A DNA stretch of 5,217 bases from Deltaproteobacteria bacterium (lineage in GTDB: Bacteria; Desulfobacterota; Desulfobacteria; Desulfobacterales; ETH-SRB1), in the NCBI GenBank assembly GCA_030627405.1, contig DAOUSD010000160.1, positions 1-5,217 on the forward strand. The letters run 5' to 3'. Shown in pieces: positions 1-5,217 of this stretch. Position 1 is the stretch's first letter. Each line of letters begins with the position of its first letter. The position numbers and the translations under genes were made by a program. Below the pieces are notes generated by a model. That model saw only the letters and a list, made by a program, of their open reading frames with translations. It had not been told where the DNA came from and did no database searches.

Positions 1-1133
1 ATAAGAGGGGGAATAAAACGTAAAATATTACCCTGAAAGCAGTTGATTAAAAAACCCTTATCCACGCACGCTTTCACGATCTTGTTCCCATCAACTTTTA
101 TCTTCATGGCAAGCAAAAGGCCTGTCCCGCGAACATCAATAATTGATTCATGTCTGTCTTTCAGCCGAAAAAGCTTTTGCTTGAAATATTCTCCAATCTT
201 TCGAGCGTAATCTATAATATTTTCTTCAATAAGGATCTTGACAACTTCAAGTGAAGCTGCTGTGATAACCGGTGTTCCTCCAAAAGTTGAGGCATGTGAA
301 CCAGGCACAAATGCTTCAGCGATATGTTCTTTAGCCAGCATGGCTCCTATTGGCAATCCATTGCCAAGGGCCTTTGCCAGGGTCATTACATCGGGTTCTA
401 TCCCGAAATTCTCATAGGCAAAAAGCTTGCCGGTACGGCCCAGCCCTGTCTGGATTTCATCAAAAACCAGAAGAGTTCCTGTTTCATCACAAATCTGTCT
501 GACACCTTTAAGATATTCGGGAGCAGGGCAGCGAACACCTCCTTCGCCCTGGATCGGCTCAATTAAAACCGCACATGTTGAACGGTCGATCTTGCTCCGC
601 AATGCCTCAATATCATCGAACGGAACAAAATCAAAACCATTAAGTACCGGCTCAAATCCCTTGCGCATCTTTTCCTGGCCTGTGGCGGAGAGAGTTGCCA
701 TAGTGCGGCCGTGAAAAGATTTTTCCATGGCTATTATCCTGCAGCGGCCTTCTTCGCCTCTATCATTGAAATATTTTCTCACCAGCTTTATAGCCGCTTC
801 ATTCGCTTCAGCTCCGCTGTTGCAGAAAAAAACTCTGTCTGCGAAACTGTTGTTAACGAGCCATGATGCAAGCTCTGTCTGGGGTACTGTATAATAAAGG
901 TTAGAGACATGAAAAAGTGTTTCAGCCTGTTTTGAAATGGCTTTCGCAACTCTCGGATGCGCATGCCCGAGGTTGCATACCGCAATTCCCGCAACAAAAT
1001 CCGTATAAGCCCGCCCATCTGAATCCCAAAGGGTGCATCCTCTCCCTTTTGTTATAACGATGGGAAATCTATTGTAAGTTTTTGCTATTACTTTATCTGC
1101 CTTATTTATTATTTCGCTTTTTATAGTTTTCAT
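1..1133 (-). CDS. argD: Acetylornithine aminotransferase, 3' end cut by window edge
   Basis: PLP-dependent class III aminotransferase that converts N-acetylglutamate semialdehyde plus glutamate to N-acetylornithine, the fourth step of arginine synthesis, in the cytoplasm. I translated 377 complete codons from the ATG at 1133 with no stop before the left edge. Family members run about 390-405 residues, so only some 15-25 are missing. Visible signatures: NSGAEAN at residues 105-111 (cofactor phosphate-binding loop), SFHGRT at 139-144, the PLP-ring aspartate D225 in VFDEIQTGLGRTG, the Schiff-base lysine K254 in TLAKALGNGLPIGA, and STFGG at 282-286. The start overlaps the argB stop (ATGA), and I see no strong Shine-Dalgarno just upstream, so translation is probably coupled to argB. 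Some family members also act as succinyldiaminopimelate aminotransferase in lysine synthesis, which cannot be excluded. The argB neighbour supports the arginine role. Confidence 0.95.
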   Translation of the reverse strand, partial: MKTIKSEIINKADKVIAKTYNRFPIVITKGRGCTLWDSDGRAYTDFVAGIAVCNLGHAHPRVAKAISKQAETLFHVSNLYYTVPQTELASWLVNNSFADRVFFCNSGAEANEAAIKLVRKYFNDRGEEGRCRIIAMEKSFHGRTMATLSATGQEKMRKGFEPVLNGFDFVPFDDIEALRSKIDRSTCAVLIEPIQGEGGVRCPAPEYLKGVRQICDETGTLLVFDEIQTGLGRTGKLFAYENFGIEPDVMTLAKALGNGLPIGAMLAKEHIAEAFVPGSHASTFGGTPVITAASLEVVKILIEENIIDYARKIGEYFKQKLFRLKDRHESIIDVRGTGLLLAMKIKVDGNKIVKACVDKGFLINCFQGNILRFIPPL

Positions 1134-2005
1134 GTCGTAACTTCGGTCCCGATTCCCTTATCAGTAAAAAGCTCCAGCAGCAAAGCATGACGCTTGCATC
1201 CATTTATAATATGAGCCTTTTTAACATTATTATTAAGTGCGCTGAGAGCGCACTCGATCTTTGGAATCATTCCCCCTGAAATTGTTTTATCCTCAACCAT
1301 CTTACTGATTTCTTCCGTATCAATTGAAGATATTAAGGCGCCCTCAAGGTCTAAGACTCCATCAACGTCAGTAAGAAATATTATACGTCCTGCAGAAAGA
1401 GCCATTGCGATTCTGCTTGCAACAATATCTGCATTTATATTGTATGTTTCGCCCGAATCACCCACGCCAACCGGCGCAATAATCGGGATAAAACCCTTAA
1501 CCGTCATTGTGTTTATGATATCCGGATTTATCTGAGTAACATCTCCAACCATACCGGGATCAATTATCTCAGGGGGTTTATCCATATCCTCCTGATATAT
1601 GACATTTAGCTTCTTTGCTGATATAAGCCCTCCATCTTTGCCGCTCAAACCTACGGCCTTGCCGCCCTGCTTATTTATTTGAGCAACTATTTCCTTGTTC
1701 ACCTTGCCGGCAAGAACCATTTCTACAACATCCATTGTAACTTCATCCGTAAAACGCATACCCCTGACAAACTTAGGACGTATACCCATCTGCTCAAGCA
1801 CCAGATTGATTTGCGGCCCTCCACCATGAACAACAACCGGATTCAGCCCAACAAGTTTCAGTAAAGTAATGTCCCGGGCAAAATCTTCCTTTAACTGCTC
1901 ATCAACCATGGCATGTCCGCCATATTTTATAACGATGGTCAACCCATGAAAACGTCTTATATAAGGCAATGCTTCAATAAGTATGTCAGCCACATTGGGA
2001 GTCAT
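1130..2005 (-). CDS. argB: Acetylglutamate kinase, arginine-inhibited type
   Basis: Phosphorylates N-acetyl-L-glutamate with ATP, the second and usually the controlled step of arginine synthesis. At 291 residues it is full length for the hexameric amino-acid-kinase-fold form. Motifs: K27-YGGHAM near the start (phosphate-binding lysine), HGGGPQI at 60-66, the substrate-binding arginine R84 in RGMRFTD, YNINAD at 188-193, TDVDGV at 212-217, and SGGMIPK at 243-249 with the invariant lysine K249. The N-terminal segment (about residues 5-20, ADILIEALPYIRRF) matches the extra helix that joins dimers into hexamers in arginine-sensitive enzymes such as that of Thermotoga maritima. The C-terminal HIINGC and KGIGTE segments match their arginine site. 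It is therefore probably feedback-inhibited by arginine. The short E. coli type lacks this helix. The start codon overlaps the hslU stop and the stop overlaps the argD start, both as ATGA. An AGAAG about 9 nt upstream is a modest ribosome site. Confidence 0.97.
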   Translation of the reverse strand: MTPNVADILIEALPYIRRFHGLTIVIKYGGHAMVDEQLKEDFARDITLLKLVGLNPVVVHGGGPQINLVLEQMGIRPKFVRGMRFTDEVTMDVVEMVLAGKVNKEIVAQINKQGGKAVGLSGKDGGLISAKKLNVIYQEDMDKPPEIIDPGMVGDVTQINPDIINTMTVKGFIPIIAPVGVGDSGETYNINADIVASRIAMALSAGRIIFLTDVDGVLDLEGALISSIDTEEISKMVEDKTISGGMIPKIECALSALNNNVKKAHIINGCKRHALLLELFTDKGIGTEVTT

Positions 2006-3384
2006 AGTATGTATCTTCTAAGATCCTCGTCGTCTTTGATATCCTTTAATTTGTCTACCACATACTGCCCGTCAATTACTATTTTTCTATCTTTAGCTTC
2101 TTTAATGTCTGAAGCGCTAAAAAGAATGTCTTCGAGCATACATTCCATGAGCGTATGAAGTCTTCTTGCTCCTATGTTTTCAGTAAGATTGTTAACCTCT
2201 TCAGCAATTCGCGCTATTTCATCAACAGCATTGTCCTCAAAGACAACCTCAACATCTTCAGTCTTTAAAAGCTCAATATACTGAAGAAGCAGAGCATTCT
2301 TAGGTTCGGTCAGTATCCTTACAAAATCTTCTTTTCCAAGAGAGTCAAGCTCCACCCGGATGGGAAATCTCCCCTGAAGTTCCGGTATCATATCAGAAGG
2401 TTTGATTGCGTGAAAGGCTCCGGATGCTATAAAAAGGACGTGATCTGTTTTAACCGAACCGTACTTGGTGGCAACTATACTCCCCTCAACAATAGGAAGA
2501 AGATCGCGCTGAACCCCTTCTCTGGACACATCCGGCCCATGCCCGCCGCCCTTCCCGACAATTTTATCTATTTCATCGAGAAAAATTATCCCTGACTGCT
2601 CAACTTTCTCGATCGCCCTGCTTACAACCTTATCCATATCCACAAGGGCCTGGGCCTCTTCCTGGGCAAGAATTTCCATGGCTTCAGGCACTTTAATTTT
2701 TCTACTCTTTTTACTCTTGGGCATCATTCCACCTAACATGTCTTTGAAATTGACGCCCATTTCTTCCATCCCCATGCTTGAAAAAATTTCCACAACAGGC
2801 ATGGCTCTTTCTGAAACATCAAGGTCCACAAATCTGTTGTCAAGTTTTCCTTCACGAAGCATGGCGCGAAGCTTTTCTCTTGTAGAAGAAGTTTCATCTC
2901 TATTACTGGTTACAAGCTCAAAGGGTATTTCTTTTAAATCTTCGTCCTTCTGTACCTGCTGAACCTTTGGCTTTGGAAGAAGCAGGTCAAGCATTTTTTC
3001 TTCGGCAATCTGCCATGCCTTTTCCTTAACAGCTTCCTTTTCTCTTGATTTTAACCTGTTTACAGTTAGTTCGACAAGATCCCTTATCATCGACTCAACA
3101 TCCCTGCCCACATATCCGACTTCGGTAAACTTGGAAGCTTCAACCTTTACGAACGGAGAGTCAGTCAAAATAGACAATCGCCTTGCGATTTCGGTTTTTC
3201 CTACCCCGGTAGGGCCAATCAATATAATGTTTTTCGGCATAATTTCTTCACGAATGTCTTCCGGAACCTGCTGCCTTCGCCAGCGGTTCCTTAAAGCAAT
3301 CGCAACAGAACGCTTGCCTTTGTTCTGACCAATAATATATTTATCAAGTTCTTTAACTATTTCTGATGGTTTTAGATCTCTCAT
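2002..3384 (-). CDS. hslU: ATP-dependent protease ATPase subunit HslU (ClpY)
   Basis: Clp/Hsp100-family AAA+ unfoldase. Its hexameric ring docks on HslV and threads substrates into the protease chamber in the cytoplasm. At 460 residues it is slightly longer than the E. coli protein (443), as expected for a somewhat longer I-domain. In order: the N-terminal signature LDKYIIGQ (13-20) and RNRWRRQQV; Walker A GPTGVGKT (57-64; K63, T64); pore loop GYVG (90-93); the charged, helical I-domain, roughly 110-245; Walker B IIFLDE (266-271; D270, E271); arginine finger R339 in LQGRF; sensor 2 GARRL (405-409). The C-terminus DLRRYIL closely resembles the tail that inserts between HslV subunits and activates the protease, so the partnership with the adjacent hslV looks intact. 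The ATG is 16 nt after the hslV stop; the nearest purine-rich site, AAGGAA, overlaps that stop and is rather distant. The end overlaps the argB start by 4 nt. Confidence 0.98.
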   Translation of the reverse strand: MRDLKPSEIVKELDKYIIGQNKGKRSVAIALRNRWRRQQVPEDIREEIMPKNIILIGPTGVGKTEIARRLSILTDSPFVKVEASKFTEVGYVGRDVESMIRDLVELTVNRLKSREKEAVKEKAWQIAEEKMLDLLLPKPKVQQVQKDEDLKEIPFELVTSNRDETSSTREKLRAMLREGKLDNRFVDLDVSERAMPVVEIFSSMGMEEMGVNFKDMLGGMMPKSKKSRKIKVPEAMEILAQEEAQALVDMDKVVSRAIEKVEQSGIIFLDEIDKIVGKGGGHGPDVSREGVQRDLLPIVEGSIVATKYGSVKTDHVLFIASGAFHAIKPSDMIPELQGRFPIRVELDSLGKEDFVRILTEPKNALLLQYIELLKTEDVEVVFEDNAVDEIARIAEEVNNLTENIGARRLHTLMECMLEDILFSASDIKEAKDRKIVIDGQYVVDKLKDIKDDEDLRRYIL

Positions 3385-3400
3385 ATCGACTTTCTGTTCC

Positions 3401-3931
3401 TTACATCTCTTCTATGGTAAAAGAATTATTTGTAAATACACAAATGGATGCCGCTATTTTCATCGCCTCTTCCACAATACTCCTTGCATCAAGGTCTGAA
3501 TGCTTTATAAGTACAGTTGCCGCCGCCAGAGCACTTGTGCCTCCGGAGCCTATACCCATAACACCTTCATCCGGCTCTATGACATCACCGCTTCCTGAAA
3601 TAAGGAGCATGTTTGTTTCATCCGCCGCTATCATGACTGCCTCAAGACGCCTTAAATACTTGTCGGTACGCCAGTCCCTGGCCAGTTCAACCGCGCTTCG
3701 CGTCAAATTTCCGTTGTAACGCTCCAGCTTTGCTTCAAGGCGCTCAGACAAATTCAAAGCATCGGCGGTAGCGCCGGCAAATCCTACAATTATCCTGTCA
3801 TTATAGATCCTTCTGACCTTTTTGGCATGATGTTTTACAACGGTATTATTCATAGTAACCTGGCCATCACCAGCAACTGCCAGTTTCCCATTATGCCTAA
3901 CAGCAAGAATAGTTGTTCCATGAAAATTCAT
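3401..3931 (-). CDS. hslV: ATP-dependent protease peptidase subunit HslV (ClpQ)
   Basis: Proteasome-beta-like threonine peptidase that forms the double-hexamer core of HslUV. I place the start at the ATG at 3931 (176 residues). An upstream in-frame GTG at 3943 would add four residues (MIND), but that GTG lies inside an excellent Shine-Dalgarno, AAGGTGA, that sits 8 nt before the ATG. The precursor begins MNFHGTT. Removing MNFHG should expose T6 as the catalytic Thr1, as in family members with a short propeptide ending just before TT. Other active-site positions are present: D22 (mature D17) in GDGQVT, K38 (mature K33) in AKKVRRIY, and S129 (mature S124) in GIGSGG. GFAGATADA follows the family pattern at 50-58. 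It lies 15 nt after xerC and 16 nt before hslU, so the two protease subunits are probably made together. Confidence 0.97.
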   Translation of the reverse strand: MNFHGTTILAVRHNGKLAVAGDGQVTMNNTVVKHHAKKVRRIYNDRIIVGFAGATADALNLSERLEAKLERYNGNLTRSAVELARDWRTDKYLRRLEAVMIAADETNMLLISGSGDVIEPDEGVMGIGSGGTSALAAATVLIKHSDLDARSIVEEAMKIAASICVFTNNSFTIEEM

Positions 3932-3939
3932 ATCATTAA

Positions 3940-3946
3940 TCACCTT
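3940..3946 (-). promoter_or_regulatory. Ribosome binding site that fixes the hslV start
   Basis: AAGGTGA reads on the minus strand immediately after the xerC stop (TAG at 3949-3947) and is followed by an 8-nt spacer and the ATG at 3931. The rival GTG start (3943-3941) is embedded in this site and could not use it, so the ATG is the better choice. It also gives the expected short propeptide MNFHG. Confidence 0.8.
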
Positions 3947-4882
3947 CTATGATCTAGGATGGGTCTTGTCATATGTTTCCATCAGCCTGTCGATACTGAC
4001 ATGTGTATATTTCTGTGTAGTCGAAAGGCTTTTATGGCCTAATAGTTCCTGAACCACTCTCAAATCCGCCCCTGCATCAAGCATATGGGTTGCAAATGTG
4101 TGTCGCAGCGCATGGGGTGAAACCGGAACCATAAGGCTGCATTCTTTAACCAGTTTGTCCAGGATGCGTGCAATTGATCTTGGAGTAAGACGGCCATTAT
4201 TTTTATTTAAAAAAAGCGGCCCATCCCCCTTGATTTGCAAATCAGTTTCTCTATGCAATTTATCCCTATATGCCTTTATAGCCTTTAAAGCCTTATTACC
4301 GATAGGAACAATTCGCTCTTTGTCTCCCTTCCCAAGCACGCGGATCATACTTCTCGTAAAATCCACATTAAAAACATTCATTCCAGCAAGTTCCGATACA
4401 CGTATCCCCGCAGAATAAAGGGTTTCAAAAATAGCACGATTCCTCAGCCCCAGCCGATTATCTGTCTTAATTGAATCAAGCAGACGAAACATATCATCAA
4501 CTGTAAGATATGCAGGGATCGTTTGTTCCTGTTTAGGCGTATGTATCAATTCTGCCGGGTTATTCTGAATTATGCCATACTTGATAAGATATCTGAAAAA
4601 AGAACGTATAGCCGAAAGCTTGCGTGCTATAGTGGATTTTTTGTTCTTCTTGTATAATAATCCCAGATATCCCCTTATCATCAGAGAACGAACTTCATTT
4701 GCCTTAAAATCATATGTTTTATTCTGCTTCTTTTTACCTCTAATTCCGCTCTGTACGAGAAAATCCGCAAATTCATTCAGATCATGCAAATAAGCACGAG
4801 AGGTGTTAAGTGAATAACCTTTTTCAGAGGATAGAAATTCAACATAAGACTTGATCAGGTTCTGCAAATTATACGAACTCAT
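3947..4882 (-). CDS. xerC: Tyrosine recombinase XerC
   Basis: Site-specific recombinase of the lambda-integrase fold. With XerD it resolves chromosome dimers at dif near the terminus. It is 311 residues, close to the usual ~300. The N-terminal core-binding (SAM-like) domain spans about 5-105, with a lysine-rich insert near 49-60 (GKKKQNKTYDFK). The catalytic domain spans about 120-305. The full set of active-site residues is present: R161 (AGIRVSEL), K185 (LGKGDKER), H257 and R260 (SPHALRHTFATH), H283 (LLGHKSLSTTQ) and the nucleophile Y292 (KYTH). The ATG has GGTGAT 8 nt upstream. A position directly before hslV-hslU matches the codV-clpQ-clpY arrangement in Bacillus and favours XerC over XerD or a phage integrase. 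No attachment sites or mobile genes are nearby, so this looks like the housekeeping copy. Sequence alone does not fully exclude XerD or a third Xer paralogue. Confidence 0.9.
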   Translation of the reverse strand: MSSYNLQNLIKSYVEFLSSEKGYSLNTSRAYLHDLNEFADFLVQSGIRGKKKQNKTYDFKANEVRSLMIRGYLGLLYKKNKKSTIARKLSAIRSFFRYLIKYGIIQNNPAELIHTPKQEQTIPAYLTVDDMFRLLDSIKTDNRLGLRNRAIFETLYSAGIRVSELAGMNVFNVDFTRSMIRVLGKGDKERIVPIGNKALKAIKAYRDKLHRETDLQIKGDGPLFLNKNNGRLTPRSIARILDKLVKECSLMVPVSPHALRHTFATHMLDAGADLRVVQELLGHKSLSTTQKYTHVSIDRLMETYDKTHPRS

Positions 4883-4890
4883 TAAATTTC

Positions 4891-4896
4891 ATCACC
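4891..4896 (-). promoter_or_regulatory. Ribosome binding site of xerC
   Basis: GGTGAT on the minus strand, with an 8-nt spacer (GAAATTTA) before the ATG at 4882. It is the best ribosome site near this start and supports the 311-residue XerC reading. Confidence 0.7.
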
Positions 4897-4951
4897 ATAA
4901 CCTAAGTTAAGCGATTTTTTTGCGAAAAGAGGAAAACTCAAACCACCTGAA

Positions 4952-4979
4952 ATTATAGTCAATTGGATGCTATTCTCAA
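4952..4979 (-). promoter_or_regulatory. Probable sigma70-type promoter of the xerC-hslVU-argBD operon
   Basis: On the minus strand, TTGAGA (4979-4974, 5 of 6 matches to the -35 consensus) is followed by a 16-bp spacer and TATAAT (4957-4952, a perfect -10). Transcription should begin near 4945, giving a leader of about 60 nt before xerC. No promoter of similar quality was noticed inside the tightly packed genes downstream, so it may serve all five. No heat-shock sigma32-type promoter or CIRCE operator was recognised, although hslVU belongs to the heat-shock regulon in E. coli. Confidence 0.65.
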
Positions 4980-4989
4980 ATCGAAGATT

Positions 4990-5052
4990 TTTAGCAATTA
5001 GCTTTTAGCAGTTAGCCTTTAGCTAAGAGCTAACCGCTAATGGCTAATAGCT
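4990..5052. repeat. Heptamer tandem repeat forming a long inverted repeat
   Basis: Nine consecutive 7-bp units on the plus strand: TTTAGCA, ATTAGCT, TTTAGCA, GTTAGCC, TTTAGCT, AAGAGCT, AACCGCT, AATGGCT, AATAGCT. The first five carry the core TTAGC. In the last four the register switches to the complementary core, GCTAA spanning unit junctions, so the block is palindromic. Comparing 4993-5024 with the reverse complement of 5021-5052 gives 26 of 32 identical positions by hand, centred on the self-complementary AGCT at 5021-5024. It could extrude as a cruciform, or form a hairpin in RNA read through from the upstream gene. No T-tract follows on the minus strand, so it is not a classical intrinsic terminator. 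Confidence 0.85.
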
Positions 5053-5072
5053 TTAATCAAACAGATAACACA

Positions 5073-5107
5073 TTCAGCTAAGAGCTAATGGCTAATACCT
5101 AATAGCT
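5073..5107. repeat. Second heptamer block, diverged copy of one arm
   Basis: Five 7-bp units on the plus strand: TTCAGCT, AAGAGCT, AATGGCT, AATACCT, AATAGCT. Positions 5076-5107 match 5021-5052 at 28 of 32 bases in the same orientation, so this is a direct repeat of the right arm of the first block. The intervening 20 bp (5053-5072) is unique and not a multiple of seven. Either block could pair with the left arm at 4993-5020. Confidence 0.85.
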
Positions 5108-5120
5108 TTTTACGAAGCCG

Positions 5121-5217
5121 TCACTTCAGTTCCTGAATCTTTTTCTCAATATCCGCCTTATCCTTTTCCCTTTTCAATAGAGAACGTTCGTAAAACATAA
5201 GAGCCTTTTTTTTATTA
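5121..5217 (-). CDS. C-terminal end of an unidentified protein, possibly TPR-like
   Basis: An open frame enters from the right edge and ends at TGA (5123-5121), leaving 31 residues: NKKKALMFYERSLLKREK followed by DKADIEKKIQELK. The start lies outside the window. The piece is strongly charged and helical. The pattern ALMFYERSLLKRE resembles the second helix of a tetratricopeptide repeat, and the last residues could be a capping or coiled-coil helix. No more specific family can be named from so little. Same strand as xerC and 238 bp upstream, but the promoter between them suggests a separate transcription unit. Near the edge the frame holds a run of eight A (5213-5206), a possible slippage or sequencing-error site. 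If there is an error there, residues before ALMFYER would change. Confidence 0.6.
   Translation of the reverse strand, partial: NKKKALMFYERSLLKREKDKADIEKKIQELK

Larger units (their letters stand above)
4883..5120. other. Intergenic region upstream of xerC
   Basis: This 238-bp gap holds no credible gene. From high to low coordinates it contains 13 bp after the upstream stop codon, a 5-unit heptamer block (5107-5073), a 20-bp unique spacer, a 9-unit heptamer block that is also an inverted repeat (5052-4990), the promoter, and an AT-rich leader. The leader includes an A-run (CGCAAAAAAATCGC on the minus strand) and the xerC ribosome site. I see no tRNA, riboswitch or hairpin-plus-T-tract terminator in it. 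Confidence 0.8.

Noticed and set aside
324..714. Overlapping plus-strand open frames of 80 and 95 codons
   Set aside because: They lie antisense inside the well-supported argD reading frame and show no recognisable protein features; the same applies to the other plus-strand frames under argB, hslU, hslV and xerC.
788..1018. Minus-strand open frame of 76 codons inside argD
   Set aside because: It is in a different frame from argD, whose own frame continues unbroken through this stretch with conserved residues.
3947..4882. Phage or island integrase marking a mobile element
   Set aside because: The protein has housekeeping Xer size and motifs and sits in the conserved xerC-hslV-hslU order. No tRNA, att repeats or phage genes flank it.
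4890..4917. A dif-like 11-6-11 site (CATCACCATAA, CCTAAG, TTAAGCGATTT) next to xerC
   Set aside because: Each arm matches E. coli dif at only about 6 of 11 positions in AT-rich DNA, and it overlaps the xerC ribosome site. Real dif sites normally lie near the terminus; this is probably chance.
4977..4991. Small hairpin AAATC-GAA-GATTT followed by T on the plus strand as a terminator
   Set aside because: The 5-bp stem is AT-rich and weak, and no plus-strand gene would need it.
4990..5052. CIRCE heat-shock operator (TTAGCACTC-N9-GAGTGCTAA) in the TTAGC/GCTAA repeats
   Set aside because: The outer TTAGC and GCTAA resemble CIRCE ends, but the inner ACTC/GAGT is absent and no TTAGC/GCTAA pair has the required 17-bp separation; the pairs follow a 7-bp period instead.
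4990..5107. CRISPR array
   Set aside because: Units are 7 bp, contiguous and degenerate, with no spacers of regular length and no cas genes.

Overview
The window is a 5.2 kb stretch of an AT-leaning bacterial chromosome. Every recognisable gene lies on the minus strand, so transcription runs from high to low coordinates. In transcription order it holds: the last 31 codons of an unidentified, probably TPR-like or coiled-coil protein (5217-5121); a 238-bp intergenic region with a heptamer repeat array and a good sigma70-type promoter; xerC (tyrosine recombinase); hslV and hslU (the two-part HslUV/ClpQY protease); argB (N-acetylglutamate kinase); and argD (acetylornithine aminotransferase), which runs off the left edge. 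The order xerC-hslV-hslU is a known bacterial arrangement (codV-clpQ-clpY in Bacillus). Having argB and argD directly after hslU, together with an ArgB of the arginine-inhibited type, suggests a Deltaproteobacterium/Desulfobacterota-type genome. That taxonomic call is inference from gene order and protein character, not a search result.

Layout: 5217-5121 is a CDS tail with a stop codon but no start in the window. 5120-4883 is non-coding. Its right part holds two blocks of a degenerate 7-bp tandem repeat (core TTAGC/GCTAA). The larger block folds back on itself as a near-perfect inverted repeat, and the smaller is a diverged copy of one arm. Between the repeats and xerC lies a promoter (TTGAGA, 16 bp, TATAAT) giving a 5' leader of roughly 60 nt. 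From 4882 to 1 the five genes are packed tightly: xerC to hslV 15 nt, hslV to hslU 16 nt, then ATGA stop/start overlaps at both hslU/argB and argB/argD. I see no terminator or internal promoter between them, so they read as one operon.

Functionally, XerC (with a XerD encoded elsewhere) resolves chromosome dimers. HslV is the Thr-protease chamber and HslU its AAA+ unfoldase. ArgB and ArgD carry out the second and fourth steps of arginine biosynthesis, and the rest of the arg cluster may lie beyond the left edge. All five main genes keep their catalytic residues and look intact. I found no evidence of an undescribed enzymatic system. The least-explained element is the heptamer inverted-repeat array upstream of xerC; the most interesting organisational point is the predicted translational coupling of an ATP-dependent protease subunit to arginine biosynthesis.
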